NCBI GenBank assembly: GCA_017500825.1
Contig: JAFVYB010000088.1
Span: 1 to 63,749, forward strand
From: Myxococcaceae bacterium
Lineage (GTDB): Bacteria; Myxococcota; Myxococcia; Myxococcales; UBA5297
Direction of reading: 5' to 3'
Length of the DNA stretch: 63,749 nt
The translations under genes were made by a program, and so were the position numbers. This document shows positions 27,827 to 41,249 of the stretch, piece by piece. Positions within the stretch are counted from its first letter, which is position 1, and each line of letters starts with the position of its first letter. The notes under the pieces were generated by a model. That model did not search any database and had not been told where the DNA came from. It was given only the letters and a program-made list of their open reading frames with translations.

Positions 27827-30800
27827 ATGCCGCAGCGATTGCCCCTCTCACGTTGTTTCCCCTCGACCGCCGCCCTGACGCTCGCGATCGGCCTCGCCTT
27901 CCCGCCCCAGATCGCCGACGCCGCGAACGCGACATCCCCAGAGACCACGACCGCCTCGGCCAAGGCGAGCGACGACGCCAGGACCAGGCAGCGCATCCTC
28001 GACGCCTCTGGGCCGCGCGCCGACATCGACTACGACCTGGAGGCCGCCAAAAAGCGCGACGAGCAGATCGCCCAGCTGCAGAAGATCATCCCCCGCGTTC
28101 AGGGCGCGCCGCGCGCCGACCTGCTCTTCAGACTGGCCGAGCTGTGGTGGGAGAAGAGCCGGATCGAGGCCCGGGCGGGCATCCTTCGCTACGACGAGGC
28201 CATGAACGCCTGGATCGAGGGCGGCGAAAAGGCGGGTCAGGGCGAGCCCAGGCTCGGCGACTTCCTCAAGGAGAGCGAGCTCTTCCGATTCGAGGCGCTG
28301 CGCACCTACCGCGATGTCCTCGACAACCACCCCGATTACGCGCGGCGCGACGAGGTGCTCTTTGCCGACGCCTACAACAAGGCCGAGCTGGGACGGCGCG
28401 CGGAGGCCATCGCCGGTTATGTCGAGCTCTTGCGCGCGTTCCCGCAGTCGCGCTTCGCCGGAGACGCCCAGGTGCAGCTCGGCGAGCATTATTTTGAGGG
28501 CAACGAGCTCCAGAAAGCGCGCGCGGCCTACGAGCAGGCGCTCTCTTCTCCAAACGCGAGTCTGAGGAGCTTCGCCCGCTACAGGCTGGCCTGGTGCGAC
28601 TACAACGCGGGCGACGACGCTGCGGCCATCGAGAAGCTCAAAGAGGTGGTCGCAGAGGCGCGCGGCGGGCAGGGCACGGCGGGGCAACGCAGGGAAGCGC
28701 TCGGCGACATGGTGCCTGGCTTCGCGCGGCTCGGCGCGGTCGACGAGGCACTGGCCTATTTCCAGTCGGAGGTGGGCGGCACGGCTGCGGGCGACAAAGA
28801 GGCGCGGCGGTTGATTTCGCGACTGGCGGCGCTGCTCCTCGAAGCGGGGCATCCACAGGCGGCGCGCAAGGCCTATGGCCAGCTCATTGCCTCGGCGCCG
28901 AACGACCCCAAAAACCCCGCGTATCAGCGCGCGATCATCGACGCCTTTGAGAGCGAGCGGGAGCGCGGGCGCGTCCAGGAGGAATTGCGGCGCCTGGCGC
29001 ACGCCTATGGCCCGAAGAGCGACTGGGCACGCGCCAACGCCAGCGACGAGGCGGCGCTTCAGGAGGCCTACGCGATCACCGAGGCGGCCATGCGCACGCT
29101 CGTGACCGACTACCACCAGGAGGCGCAGCGCACGAAGTCGGTGGCCACCTACCGCCTCGCGCGCGACATCTACCGCGACTACCTCGCGCACTTCGCCGAC
29201 AGCCAGCAGGCGGGCGAGCTGCGGTTTTTCTACGCCGAGATCCTCTGGGCGCTCGGCGAGTTCGAGGCGGCCGGGCCGCAATACCTGGCGGTGGCGCGGC
29301 AACAGGCGGCTTTGGGAGCGGCGGGCGAACTCGAACGCGCGGCGGCCTACAACGCCATGCTCAGCTTCGAGAAGCTCGTGGACATCGAGCGCGGCAGGGC
29401 GCGCAAGGTGGCGCTCGGCGAGGGGCATCGGGTGGACGAAAAGCGGCGCAAGGCAGATCTCAGGCGCGGTGACCGGGCGGCGCTGCTCAAGGCTGGGAGC
29501 CGGGCGGGCGCGCTCGACGAGGCTGTGCCGCTGACAGCTGCGGAAAGCTCCCTCGTCGAATCCATCGACGCCTTTGTCGGGCGGTTCCCCACGGACGCGG
29601 AGGCCATCGCCGCGCGCTACAAGGCGGCATTCGTCTTTTTTGAACGGCGACACGAGGTCGAGGCCGCCAGGCGCCTGGGCGACATCATCGCCACCGCCCC
29701 CACCGACCGCTGGAGCCGCAAGGCCGCCGAGCTCTCGCTCAACCTGCTCGAACGCCGCGAGGCCTGGCTCGAACTGAGCGAACTGTCGCGATCGCTCGTC
29801 GCCAACAGCGCCCTCGTCGGCACGGACAAGGCCTTTGGCGCGCGCCTGACGGAAATCAGCGAGGCGAGCCTCTACAAGCACCTGGACGAGACGGTCCTTG
29901 GCGAGCGGGGGGACAAATCGGCCGCGGCAAAAGGGTTCGCCGACTTCGCCGACGCCCATCCCCAGTCGAAATACGCGCCGCAGGCGCTCTTCTACGCGCT
30001 CACGCTGCGCGCCGAACTGGGTGAGCTCGACCTGGCCATCGCCCTGGGGCAGTCGCTCCTCGCGCGTCATCCCGAAGCCGCGCGCGTGGACGGCAAGAGC
30101 CTCGTCGCCGAGACGTGGCGCCGCCTCTCCAAGCTCTTCGAGCAGGTGGCCGACATCGATCGGGCCGCGGAGGCGGTGGAGAACTTCCTCGAACGCGCGC
30201 TCCCGCCCTTCCGCGCCCGCGCGCAGGCTGAACGCCCAGGACAAACACCCGCGCCCCACCCTGACGCCGAGGCGCGGGCCATCGGCGACGCCCTGCTCGA
30301 CGCCGCGCTCTATCGCGACGGTTTGGGCAGCACCGCGCTCGCCAACATCGACCGCGCCCTCTCCCACGCCGAGACCTTTCTCGACCTCTTCCCCGCGCGC
30401 GACGAGGCGCCTGCCATGGCCCTCAAGGTCGCGGCGCTGCATCGCGACATTTTGGCGCTGCCGCCCTTTGTCCACCGCCATCCCCTCAACCGCGGGCGCG
30501 TCGAATCGCCGCGGGAACGGCGTGAACAGGCCATCGCGGCGCTCACACGGGCGCGGACAAAGTTTGGCGACCGGCTCACAAAGGCGCAGCGCTTTGCCAC
30601 GCGGGCCGACGAGCTTTTGCTGCGCGTTGAGTCGGACACGGGCGCGCGCGGGTCACTCCAGAAGGAGCTCGACGCGCTCACCGCCGCCCACGAGGCCCTG
30701 TCCGCCGAGGCCAAAGCCGACGCCGGGGTGCGCGACGCCATGGCCGCCGTGCGCTTCGCGGTGCTGGAACACGAGTGGAAGCGCTTTGAGGCGATCGACT

Positions 30801-31393
30801 TCACCGACCTCAACCTCAGACGGCTGCGCGCCGCGATGGCCGACAAGGTGCGGCGGCTGGAATCGCTCGAACGCGACTACCTGGCCGTGATCGCGCTCAC
30901 CTCCGAACGCTGGACGCTGCCCGCCCTGACGCGCCTCGGCCTCGTCTACCGCGACTTTGCCCAGAAGCTCCTCGACAGCCCCGACCCGCCCGAACTCGGC
31001 GCCGACGAACTCGACCTCTACCGGGCCGAACTCGAAAACCAGGCCTTCCCGCTCGAAGAAAAGGCCATTCAGGCGCTGGAGACGGCCATCGCCAAGGCCT
31101 TTGAGCTGACGCGTTACGACGCGTGGCTCATCGCTGCGGAGGAAGCGCTCGAAGCCATCCGTCCGGGCACCTGGCCCGCGCGGCGGCAGTCGCATGTGGT
31201 GGCATCCCCGCCCGGCCCCTGGCGCGAGGTGAGCTGGCAGGCGCCTGAAGCGGCGACGACTTTTGCGGCGACAACAAAAGCGACAGGCGCGGCGACGGCG
31301 GCCCACGCGACGACCGCTGGGGCAACGCCCCAAACGACCGCCGGGACCGCGACAAACGCGGCGGCCAACGCCAACCCGGGAGGCGAGCCATGA
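27827..31393 (+). CDS. Very large secreted TPR protein
   Basis: A 1188-residue protein with a signal peptide (AALTLAIGLAFPPQIADA) and many tetratricopeptide-like helical pairs along its length (LRTYRDVLDNHPDYARRDEV; QVQLGEHYFEGNELQKARAA; ELRFFYAEILWALGEFEAAG). The C-terminus is Thr/Ala-rich and low complexity. It should act in the periplasm as a scaffold, like the large TPR proteins found with gliding or surface machinery in Myxococcota; no catalytic motif is seen. The ATG at 27827 has CCCGAGG upstream. Its stop overlaps the start of the TPR lipoprotein (ATGA), so the two are translationally coupled and probably form one complex. Confidence 0.8.
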   Translation: MPQRLPLSRCFPSTAALTLAIGLAFPPQIADAANATSPETTTASAKASDDARTRQRILDASGPRADIDYDLEAAKKRDEQIAQLQKIIPRVQGAPRADLLFRLAELWWEKSRIEARAGILRYDEAMNAWIEGGEKAGQGEPRLGDFLKESELFRFEALRTYRDVLDNHPDYARRDEVLFADAYNKAELGRRAEAIAGYVELLRAFPQSRFAGDAQVQLGEHYFEGNELQKARAAYEQALSSPNASLRSFARYRLAWCDYNAGDDAAAIEKLKEVVAEARGGQGTAGQRREALGDMVPGFARLGAVDEALAYFQSEVGGTAAGDKEARRLISRLAALLLEAGHPQAARKAYGQLIASAPNDPKNPAYQRAIIDAFESERERGRVQEELRRLAHAYGPKSDWARANASDEAALQEAYAITEAAMRTLVTDYHQEAQRTKSVATYRLARDIYRDYLAHFADSQQAGELRFFYAEILWALGEFEAAGPQYLAVARQQAALGAAGELERAAAYNAMLSFEKLVDIERGRARKVALGEGHRVDEKRRKADLRRGDRAALLKAGSRAGALDEAVPLTAAESSLVESIDAFVGRFPTDAEAIAARYKAAFVFFERRHEVEAARRLGDIIATAPTDRWSRKAAELSLNLLERREAWLELSELSRSLVANSALVGTDKAFGARLTEISEASLYKHLDETVLGERGDKSAAAKGFADFADAHPQSKYAPQALFYALTLRAELGELDLAIALGQSLLARHPEAARVDGKSLVAETWRRLSKLFEQVADIDRAAEAVENFLERALPPFRARAQAERPGQTPAPHPDAEARAIGDALLDAALYRDGLGSTALANIDRALSHAETFLDLFPARDEAPAMALKVAALHRDILALPPFVHRHPLNRGRVESPRERREQAIAALTRARTKFGDRLTKAQRFATRADELLLRVESDTGARGSLQKELDALTAAHEALSAEAKADAGVRDAMAAVRFAVLEHEWKRFEAIDFTDLNLRRLRAAMADKVRRLESLERDYLAVIALTSERWTLPALTRLGLVYRDFAQKLLDSPDPPELGADELDLYRAELENQAFPLEEKAIQALETAIAKAFELTRYDAWLIAAEEALEAIRPGTWPARRQSHVVASPPGPWREVSWQAPEAATTFAATTKATGAATAAHATTAGATPQTTAGTATNAAANANPGGEP

Positions 31394-32586
31394 CGACCGA
31401 CACCTTCTTCCGCGCCCTCATTTTCTCGATCGCCACGGCCAGCCTCGCGTCCTGCGCCTCGGCGCCCAAACCACCCGCGACGGCCGACCTTCCTCCCGCG
31501 ACCATCGACGATGCGCCCGCGCCACCGCCGATCGAGCCCACCGCCGACGAATGGCTGACACGCGGCAAGGCGGCCTTGGAAGCAGGCGATCTGGAAGGCG
31601 CCGAAACCAGTCTCGGCAAGGCGGCTGCGGCCAGTCCCGAGCTCGTCGAAGCGCGTTTTTGGCTGGGGCAAACCGCGGAGAAGTCGCGGCGCTTCGACAA
31701 GGCGAGCGGCCACTACCAAGAGCTCCTCGAACGCGCGCCAACGCACCGCCCCACGCTCCGGGCGCTGGGCCACCTCCTGCTCACGCGGACAAAAGACTTC
31801 GCGACGGGCACGGCCATTTTTGAACGGGCCCTGGCCAGCGCGCCGTTCGACCCGGAATGGCTCAACGCCAAAGCGCTCTTCCTCTGGAACAAAGGGAACG
31901 CCACCGCCGCTGAAGAGACGCTGCGAAAGCTGCTCGCGCGCCATCCGAACAACGCGACCGCCTACGAGACGCTGACACTGATCGCGCTCACCTCTGGCAA
32001 ACGCCGCCTGGCCGACCTCTTCAGTCAACGCGCGCTTGAACTCGCCCCCGAGGACGCCGACGCCCACCACTGCCGCGCCCTGTTCCTCTTGAGCGCGCTC
32101 GACGGCAAGGGCCGCGCCGAGGCCGCCTTCCACCTGAGGGAGGCCGTGCGCCTCAACCCCGCGCTGAGCGAGGCCTGGTTCAACCTGGGCAACCTCGCGC
32201 TCGAACACCGCGATTACGCCCGGGCCCACGAGGCTTTTGAGCACGTGCGCCGACTCAACCCCGATCAGCCCGATCTCCCGCTCAGACTGGCCTGGACCTT
32301 CGAGGGACTGCGCGACGAGAGCGGTAAACCCAGGCTTCGGGACGCGGTGGCGCACTACGAGGCGCAGCTCATGGCGTCGGAGAAGGATGTCGAGGCGCTG
32401 CTCGGGCTGGCGCGGCTGTTCGAAGGGCCGCTCAAAGAGGCCGACCGCGCGCTGGCGCTCTACGAGCGGGCCATCGAGGCGCTGAAACCGGGCAGGCGAC
32501 AAAAAGAGGTCGTCGAGGCGCGGGATCGCCTGAAGCAACGCGTCGCGCTGGAGGCCGAAGTGCGCGCCCAGGCGGATCCGGGCTGA
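31390..32586 (+). CDS. TPR-repeat lipoprotein
   Basis: A 398-residue protein with a lipoprotein signal (IFSIATASLASC, lipobox LASC, Cys22) followed by a Pro-rich linker and about eight tetratricopeptide repeats from residue 50 to the end (WLTRGKAALEAGDLEGAETS; AWFNLGNLALEHRDYARAHE). It is predicted to be membrane-anchored and to hold protein partners; the coupled upstream TPR protein is the obvious candidate. The overlap with that gene is four bases. No terminator was found on the plus strand after it. The convergent dnaK terminator lies at 32650-32688. Confidence 0.82.
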   Translation: MTTDTFFRALIFSIATASLASCASAPKPPATADLPPATIDDAPAPPPIEPTADEWLTRGKAALEAGDLEGAETSLGKAAAASPELVEARFWLGQTAEKSRRFDKASGHYQELLERAPTHRPTLRALGHLLLTRTKDFATGTAIFERALASAPFDPEWLNAKALFLWNKGNATAAEETLRKLLARHPNNATAYETLTLIALTSGKRRLADLFSQRALELAPEDADAHHCRALFLLSALDGKGRAEAAFHLREAVRLNPALSEAWFNLGNLALEHRDYARAHEAFEHVRRLNPDQPDLPLRLAWTFEGLRDESGKPRLRDAVAHYEAQLMASEKDVEALLGLARLFEGPLKEADRALALYERAIEALKPGRRQKEVVEARDRLKQRVALEAEVRAQADPG

Positions 32587-32649
32587 ATCCATCGGCGATG
32601 AAGGCGGCGGGCGGGCGCGTCCGCATCAAAGCCGATCCTTCTGACGTCC

Positions 32650-32688
32650 AAAAAAAACGCCCCGACCTTTTGTGAGGAGGTCGAGGCG
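32650..32688 (-). terminator. Rho-independent terminator of dnaK
   Basis: The minus-strand stem CGCCTCGACCT with AGGTCGGGGCG (one A-C mismatch, short AT-rich loop) is followed by eight T. It begins 50 bases after the dnaK stop and may also slow readthrough from the convergent TPR lipoprotein gene. Confidence 0.85.
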
Positions 32689-32737
32689 AAAAACGCGCGT
32701 TTCCAAATCGCGGCGCGGGCACGTCAGCCCGTCGGCG

Positions 32738-34564
32738 TCAGCTCATCGCGTCGCTCTGATAGATGAGTTCGGCGATGCGGTAAGCGCTGTCTTCCAGGGC
32801 CCTGTGCGCCTCTTTGAGTGCGGCGAGATCGTGGCCCGTGAGCGCCTGCTTGAGCGCCTCGATGCCGGACTCGATGGCCGCGAGATCTTCAAGCGGGAGC
32901 ATCGACGCGTATTCCTCAAGGCTGCGCTCTGTCGTGTAGAGCAGCGCCTCGGCGTTGTTGCGCGCCTCGGCCATCTCCTTCTTGTCGCGGTCCTCGTCGG
33001 CGTGAAGGCTGGCCTCGCGCACCATCTTCTCAATCTGCTGTTCGCTGAGCCCCGAGGAGGCGGTCACGCGGATCTGCTGCTTCTTGCCGGTGCCGAGGTC
33101 CATGGCCGAGACGTGGACGATGCCGTTGGCGTCGATCTCGAAGGTCACCTCGATCTGCGGGACGCCGCGCGGCGCGGGCGGGATGCCGACCAGTTCGAAG
33201 CGCGCCAGCGTCTTGTTGTCGGCGGCCATCTCGCGCTCGCCCTGGAGCACGTGGACCGAGACGAGCGGCTGATTGTCCTGCGCCGTGGAGAAGACCTCGC
33301 TCTTGCGACAGGGGATGGTCGTGTTCTTCTCGATGATCTTGGTGCAGATGCCGCCGGCTGTTTCGACGCCCAGCGAGAGCGGCGCCACGTCGAGCAGGAG
33401 CACGTCCTTGACCTCGCCCTTGAGCACCGCGCCCTGCGTCGCCGCGCCGATGGCCACGACCTCGTCCGGATTGACCCCCTTGTCCGGCGCGCGGCCAAAG
33501 AACCTGCGCACCATCTGCTGAACCTTGGGCATGCGCGTCATGCCGCCGACGAGCAGCACTTCGTCGAGTTGCGAGGCGGTGATCCCAGCGTCGGCGAGGG
33601 CCTGGCGGCAGGGGTCGAGCGTGCGCTCGATCAGGTCGGAGACCATCTCTTCGAACTCGCCGCGCGTCAGCGACTCGATCAGGTGCTTGGGACCAGAGGC
33701 GTCGGCGGTGAGGAAGGGCAGGTTGATTTCGGTCTCGTCGGCGCTCGACAGCTCGTGTTTGGCGCGCTCTGCGGCCTCCTTGAGTCGCTGCAACGCCATG
33801 CGATCGCCCCTCAGATCGATGCCGGTCTTCTCCTGAAAGAGACGGCAGCAGTGGTCGATGATGCGCATGTCGAAGTCTTCGCCGCCGAGGAAGGTGTCGC
33901 CATGGGTGGCATTGACCTCGAAAACCCCGGCGCTCAGCTCAAGGATCGTGATGTCGAAGGTGCCGCCGCCAAGGTCGTAGACGGCGACGCGCTTCGAGTC
34001 GCCATCGTCGCCGATGTGGTTGAGCCCGTAGGCGAGCGCCGCCGCCGTCGGCTCGTTGAAGATGCGCAGGACATCGAGCCCGGCGATGCGACCGGCGTCC
34101 TTGGTGGCCTGGCGCTGTGCGTCGTCGAAGTAGGCCGGGCAGGTGATGATGGCCTCGGTGACCTCCTCGCCCAGATAGTCCTCGGCCGTCGCCTTCATCT
34201 TCATCAGCACGAACGCCGAAATCTCGGCTGGCGCGTAGGACTTGCCGCGCAGGTTGAGGCAGGCGTCGCCGTTCTCGGCCGCGGTGATCTCGAAGGGGAC
34301 GAGCTTGCTGATGCGGCGCACCGCCTCCGAGTCGAACTTGCGCCCGATGAGACGCTTGACCATCGAGAGCGTGTGCTCGGGGTTGGTAATCGCCTGGCGC
34401 TTGGCGATCTGGCCGACGAGGCGCTCTCCGCCCTCGGTCATGGAGACGATCGACGGCGTGGTTCGGCTGCCCTCGCTGTTGGGGATGACGACCGGGTCGC
34501 CGCCCTCCAGGACGGCGACGCAGGAGTTGGTGGTTCCGAGATCGATCCCGATGACGTGCGGCAT
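32738..34564 (-). CDS. dnaK: Hsp70 chaperone DnaK
   Basis: A 608-residue ATP-dependent chaperone. The nucleotide-binding domain (about 1-365) has [14 protein letters not shown], the central YDLGGGTFD and the [10 protein letters not shown] motif. The substrate-binding domain starts about 375 ([17 protein letters not shown]) and the helical lid runs to the C-terminus. The C-terminal tail after the lid is short and lacks the acidic EEVKDD-like end of Escherichia coli DnaK. The ATG at 34564 has AAAGGACAG in front and is preferred over an upstream in-frame codon at 34582. grpE is 38 bases upstream on the same strand. No dnaJ and no heat-shock repressor gene lie next to it. Confidence 0.95.
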   Translation of the reverse strand: MPHVIGIDLGTTNSCVAVLEGGDPVVIPNSEGSRTTPSIVSMTEGGERLVGQIAKRQAITNPEHTLSMVKRLIGRKFDSEAVRRISKLVPFEITAAENGDACLNLRGKSYAPAEISAFVLMKMKATAEDYLGEEVTEAIITCPAYFDDAQRQATKDAGRIAGLDVLRIFNEPTAAALAYGLNHIGDDGDSKRVAVYDLGGGTFDITILELSAGVFEVNATHGDTFLGGEDFDMRIIDHCCRLFQEKTGIDLRGDRMALQRLKEAAERAKHELSSADETEINLPFLTADASGPKHLIESLTRGEFEEMVSDLIERTLDPCRQALADAGITASQLDEVLLVGGMTRMPKVQQMVRRFFGRAPDKGVNPDEVVAIGAATQGAVLKGEVKDVLLLDVAPLSLGVETAGGICTKIIEKNTTIPCRKSEVFSTAQDNQPLVSVHVLQGEREMAADNKTLARFELVGIPPAPRGVPQIEVTFEIDANGIVHVSAMDLGTGKKQQIRVTASSGLSEQQIEKMVREASLHADEDRDKKEMAEARNNAEALLYTTERSLEEYASMLPLEDLAAIESGIEALKQALTGHDLAALKEAHRALEDSAYRIAELIYQSDAMS

Positions 34565-34602
34565 GGCTCTGTCCTTTCTCAAAAGTGCTGCGCAGCGGCG
34601 CC

Positions 34603-35493
34603 TCAGGCCTCACTCGGGGGCGCGGCGGGCCTGGATGATTCTGGCGCGGGAGGCGTCGCGTCGCTCGTCGCGGCGGCGGTCCCCGCAGAGGGTTCACTGG
34701 TCTGTGGCGCGGCGGCGCTGTCGGCCTTCTGTGCGCCTTCGGATTTTTCCGCGCCTGACGACGTTTCGGACGCCTCATCGCTCTGAGGCCGCGGCGCGGG
34801 CACGGTCCTGGGCTTGGCCACAAACACCATGGCCGGCCTCAACAGGCGCTCGTGCAGCATGAAACCGCGCACCATCTCGGCGACGACGGTCCCCGGCTCC
34901 TCGTCCGACTCAACGGCCTGCATCGCCTCGTGAATCGCGGGATCGAACGGCTTGCCCATGGCCGAAAAGCCCTTGAGTCCGAAGTGGGCCAGCGCGTTCT
35001 CGAACATCTTGTGCGTCATCTCGACGCCAGTGCGCAGGGAGGCCACGTCAGCGCTGTTTTTGGGGTCGAGCGCGCGCTCCAGGTTGTCGATGACGGGCAG
35101 GATCTCCTTGAGCAGGCGTTCCTGGCCAAACTTGGCCGTCTCCTCGCGCTCCCGCATGGCCCGACGCCGATAGTTCTCCAGGTCGGCGGCAGCGCGCACG
35201 CGCAGGTCGTGCTCCGCCCTGAGCTTCTCGTCCGCCTCGCGCAGCTTGTTGCGCACGTCCAAAAGCTCTGCCCGGTAGCGCGAGAGCTGATCGTTCAAGG
35301 CCGCGACATCCGTGATCTGGGTCGGCGCGCCTCCGGACACCGGCGCCTGCGCCGCGCTCTCCACGATCGGCTCGGCATCCTTGTCTGCCTGAACCGCCAC
35401 CGTTTCACTCTGGACCGCCCCCACGGCCACCTGCCCCGCGTCCTGTTCAACGGCTTGCGCCGCGCTCTCCTGATCTTCTTGAGATTTCGTCAC
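34603..35493 (-). CDS. grpE: Nucleotide exchange factor GrpE
   Basis: A 296-residue protein, longer than typical GrpE (about 190-200), because of Glu/Gln/Ala-rich low-complexity ends. The core at about 66-232 has the long coiled-coil helix ([36 protein letters not shown]), the [21 protein letters not shown] segment and the beta domain ([32 protein letters not shown]). It exchanges ADP on DnaK, encoded directly downstream. The start is GTG (35493) with GGGGAGGATCC in front. The extended Ser/Ala/Pro tail of about 60 residues is not part of the fold and looks disordered. Confidence 0.93.
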   Translation of the reverse strand: MTKSQEDQESAAQAVEQDAGQVAVGAVQSETVAVQADKDAEPIVESAAQAPVSGGAPTQITDVAALNDQLSRYRAELLDVRNKLREADEKLRAEHDLRVRAAADLENYRRRAMREREETAKFGQERLLKEILPVIDNLERALDPKNSADVASLRTGVEMTHKMFENALAHFGLKGFSAMGKPFDPAIHEAMQAVESDEEPGTVVAEMVRGFMLHERLLRPAMVFVAKPRTVPAPRPQSDEASETSSGAEKSEGAQKADSAAAPQTSEPSAGTAAATSDATPPAPESSRPAAPPSEA

Positions 35494-35531
35494 GGAAGGA
35501 TCCTCCCCACGTCACGTCGTCAGACAGAAAA

Positions 35532-35568
35532 GCCCCCCGGACGCGCCAGATGAACGCGCTCGGGAGGC
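35532..35568 (-). terminator. Rho-independent terminator upstream of grpE
   Basis: A long minus-strand GC stem (GCCTCCCGAGCGCG with CGCGTCCGGGGGGC) is followed by TTTTC. It closes the gyrB, SpoIID and lipoprotein run, so grpE-dnaK probably has its own promoter in the short gap after it. Confidence 0.75.
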
Positions 35569-35587
35569 GGTGTTTTCGCCGTGTGCC

Positions 35588-36169
35588 TCACTCGGTGGCG
35601 GCAGCGTCGCCGGTGCCGCCCAGGCCCTGCTGAATGCTGGCCTCCAGCGCCTTCTGCATGGCCTCCTGCTTCTCTTTGATCTGGGCCACGAGCGCGTCGG
35701 CCGACTTGCGCAACATGCTGCTCGCGGGGACCTGGCTGAGCGCCGAGAGCGCGCCGTCGTAATCGCCGTAGGCCGACTTCTGCTTCGCGCTGTCGAGGTA
35801 GCTCTTGGCCGTGATCTCCGTGCGCAGCTTCATCAGCATCTTCTCCGCCTCGGAACTGCCGCCAGCCGCCGCGACCTTGTAGCGGACCTCGGCCTCTTCG
35901 AGCTTGCCCTGGAGCATGAGCTGGTTGGCGAGCTGAAGCGCCATGGCCGTCTGCGCCGCGCTGGGCACCACGTCATACTGGAGCTCCTTCTCAAGCCTCA
36001 TCCCGGGCGGCAGGTCGTCCTTGGGCTCAACGGGGGCGGCGACCTGAACGGGCTCGGCCTTGGGCGCGGGAGGCGGCGGCTCAGGCTTCGGCTCGCTGCT
36101 GCAGGCGCCAAACGCGAGAGTGAGCGCTGAGGCGCAGGTGACAATCATTCGATTCATGGTGCGATTCAT
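35588..36169 (-). CDS. Helical lipoprotein of unknown function
   Basis: A 193-residue lipoprotein: signal peptide with lipobox FGAC (Cys23), a Pro/Glu-rich linker, then a helical region of TPR-like character (LQLANQLMLQGKLEEAEVRY; SAYGDYDGALSALSQVP). The short C-terminal tail is Gly/Ala-rich. It is probably periplasmic and membrane-tethered. The ATG at 36169 with CAGGAG upstream is chosen over a longer frame starting at 36235. It follows the SpoIID-domain gene and is followed by a terminator. No enzyme signature was seen. Confidence 0.7.
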   Translation of the reverse strand: MNRTMNRMIVTCASALTLAFGACSSEPKPEPPPPAPKAEPVQVAAPVEPKDDLPPGMRLEKELQYDVVPSAAQTAMALQLANQLMLQGKLEEAEVRYKVAAAGGSSEAEKMLMKLRTEITAKSYLDSAKQKSAYGDYDGALSALSQVPASSMLRKSADALVAQIKEKQEAMQKALEASIQQGLGGTGDAAATE

Positions 36170-36265
36170 CGACTGGCTCCTGTGGACAAAACGGGGAGGG
36201 GAACGACTCCCCCCTTCAAAAAAGCCGCGCGCCATAGCACGCCGACAGAGGAAGGGAGAAAAAAC

Positions 36266-38119
36266 TCAAGGGGCCTCCCGGGGCGCCTGACGGGCGAGGT
36301 TGGGATCGCCGTAGAGCCGCTCGGGAAGGGCGCCGTTGAAGTAGTGGCGCAGGATGTCGCGGTAGCTCTGGCCAGCCTCGGCGCGACCGATGGCGCCGAC
36401 CTGACACATGCCCACGCCGTGTCCCCATCCCGCGCCGCGAAAAATCCATTCCGGCGCTTCGTCGCTGGGCGCCTCGATCACGGCCAGCGTGCTGTTGAGG
36501 TTGGCGAAGCGGCGGCGGATGGCGAGTTCACCGTGGATTTCGCGCGTTCCCGTCTCGCCGCGCACGGTGAGCAGGCTGGCCCGCCCGGAAGCGCCACGTT
36601 CGGACAGTTCGAGCGAGCGGATGGCGCCAATGCCGAGGTCAGACAGGCGCGCGTTCACCTCCTCGCGGGTGAAGCGCTTCTCCCAGCGATATTTGCCCGG
36701 CGAGGCGAAGGAGGCCGTGGCGCAGTAGGCCAGAGGCGCCGCGTCGAGAAAGGCGCGCAGGGTGGCGGTGTCGGCGAGCGAGCGCCTAGGTTCGTCCGCG
36801 CGCTTCAGTTCGCCCGGTGGCAGATCAGGGCGGCCGCGCAGCGAAGGATCGGCCAGGCCATTCCAGACCACCTCGTTGTTCTCGGTGTGACCGCCACAGA
36901 CGGCGCTGTAGGTCGAGTTGACGAGCTGGCCATCGGCCGAAAAGAGCAGCTCGCCGCGCGTGTCGGCGATCGCCTTGTCCGTGCTGGCCGCCTCGCCCTT
37001 CACCCCCGAATAGACCTGACAATGCTGCTCGGCGCACAAGAGGTAGGGGTCGCCAAGGTGACGCGCGCCAATTTTGGCCAGGACCTCGCCGCGCGCCGTG
37101 ACGGCCTGCGCCTTGAGCGCCTCGGGATGGGCGCTGGCGTAGATCTCGGCGGGGACGATGCCGCGCAGGTAGGCCTCCATGTCCAGGCGGTTGACGAGCG
37201 CGAGCGCGCCAGAGGCGTCGACAGCCGCGATGAGTTCGCCGCGAAAGGCCCGGTCCTCATGGCCGTGAAACGCGTAGCCGACGCCGAATTCGACCTGGCG
37301 CACGAGGGTGGTCGCGTCCGCGTCCCGCGGCACGAGCGAAATCGCCGTATCCCCCACCAGCCTGACCTCGCCCGACGCGTCCAAAAGCTCGATGGCGCCA
37401 CTCGGACGACTCACGAGGACAGGGTGCGCTCGCGCCCGGACGCCATGTTCGGCCTGAACCGCCCGCGCAAAATCCTCTGCGGCCGTCCGCGGTCGCGCCG
37501 GACCGAGAAGCAACAGGTCGCGCCGCGTGTCGATGACCCTCCCCGCGATGCCGTAGCGGCTGCCGATGCGCCGCACCTCGACCATGAGGCCCCTGTCCGC
37601 CCACATCTTCTGCGCCGCGATGAGCCGCGCGCGATCGCCGAGCGCGAACTCGTCCACAGCCAAAAGGTAGAGCTGAACAGCTGGCCGCGACGCGCGCAGG
37701 CGGAAGGTCCACGAGGAGTCGGCGGGGATATCGACGCTCCGCCAGGCGCCGCCCGTCACATCCCGCGCCTCGACGCGCGCCACGCCGTGGCTGACGATCG
37801 AGATCTCGCGCTTGCCCTCCATGAGTCGGACGGTGAGCGCCGGGCTGTCGCCGTCAAAGGACAGGCGCTTGTGGCCATAGAGCCTCTCGATGGGATCGCC
37901 GGGGTCAGGCGCTTCCGACGCCGCGGTGGACGATGCGACAACAGCGCCCTCGATCGTCGCCCCGAGCGCCTTTGTGGGCGCGCCCTGGGACACTTCAAGG
38001 GCCCGGGCCATGCCGGGGAAAGCGGCGGCGAGCGCCACACCGACGATCGCGACGGCGAACCTTGCCCCGCCTCCCGGGCGGCCAAACGCGCGCGGCTCAA
38101 TCAGTTGTCTGGCGCTCAT
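36266..38119 (-). CDS. SpoIID/LytB-domain envelope protein
   Basis: A 617-residue secreted protein: signal peptide (about 20-41), a beta-rich N-terminal part, and a SpoIID/LytB domain at about 300-600. Family hallmarks include AYLRGIVPAEI, HPEALKAQAVTARGEVLAKI, STYSAVCGGHTENNEVVW, and the C-terminal GAGWGHGVGMCQVGAIGRAE. SpoIID proteins remodel peptidoglycan, the founding member being a lytic transglycosylase of Bacillus that cuts denuded strands. In non-sporulating Gram-negatives the role is cell-wall turnover; the catalytic residue was not assigned. The ATG at 38119 lies 55 bases after gyrB ends. Confidence 0.85.
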   Translation of the reverse strand: MSARQLIEPRAFGRPGGGARFAVAIVGVALAAAFPGMARALEVSQGAPTKALGATIEGAVVASSTAASEAPDPGDPIERLYGHKRLSFDGDSPALTVRLMEGKREISIVSHGVARVEARDVTGGAWRSVDIPADSSWTFRLRASRPAVQLYLLAVDEFALGDRARLIAAQKMWADRGLMVEVRRIGSRYGIAGRVIDTRRDLLLLGPARPRTAAEDFARAVQAEHGVRARAHPVLVSRPSGAIELLDASGEVRLVGDTAISLVPRDADATTLVRQVEFGVGYAFHGHEDRAFRGELIAAVDASGALALVNRLDMEAYLRGIVPAEIYASAHPEALKAQAVTARGEVLAKIGARHLGDPYLLCAEQHCQVYSGVKGEAASTDKAIADTRGELLFSADGQLVNSTYSAVCGGHTENNEVVWNGLADPSLRGRPDLPPGELKRADEPRRSLADTATLRAFLDAAPLAYCATASFASPGKYRWEKRFTREEVNARLSDLGIGAIRSLELSERGASGRASLLTVRGETGTREIHGELAIRRRFANLNSTLAVIEAPSDEAPEWIFRGAGWGHGVGMCQVGAIGRAEAGQSYRDILRHYFNGALPERLYGDPNLARQAPREAP

Positions 38120-38174
38120 GCGTCTCTCGCTTCTGCCCGACTCACGCGCCCCGCTGGACGAGGTCGGTTCCGGC

Positions 38175-41249
<3,075 letters not shown>

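Noticed and set aside
32738..34564. HscA instead of DnaK, given an Fe-S scaffold in the window
   Set aside because: grpE is directly upstream, the scaffold is 9 kb away on the other strand, and the sequence has the usual DnaK motifs; no hscB is present.
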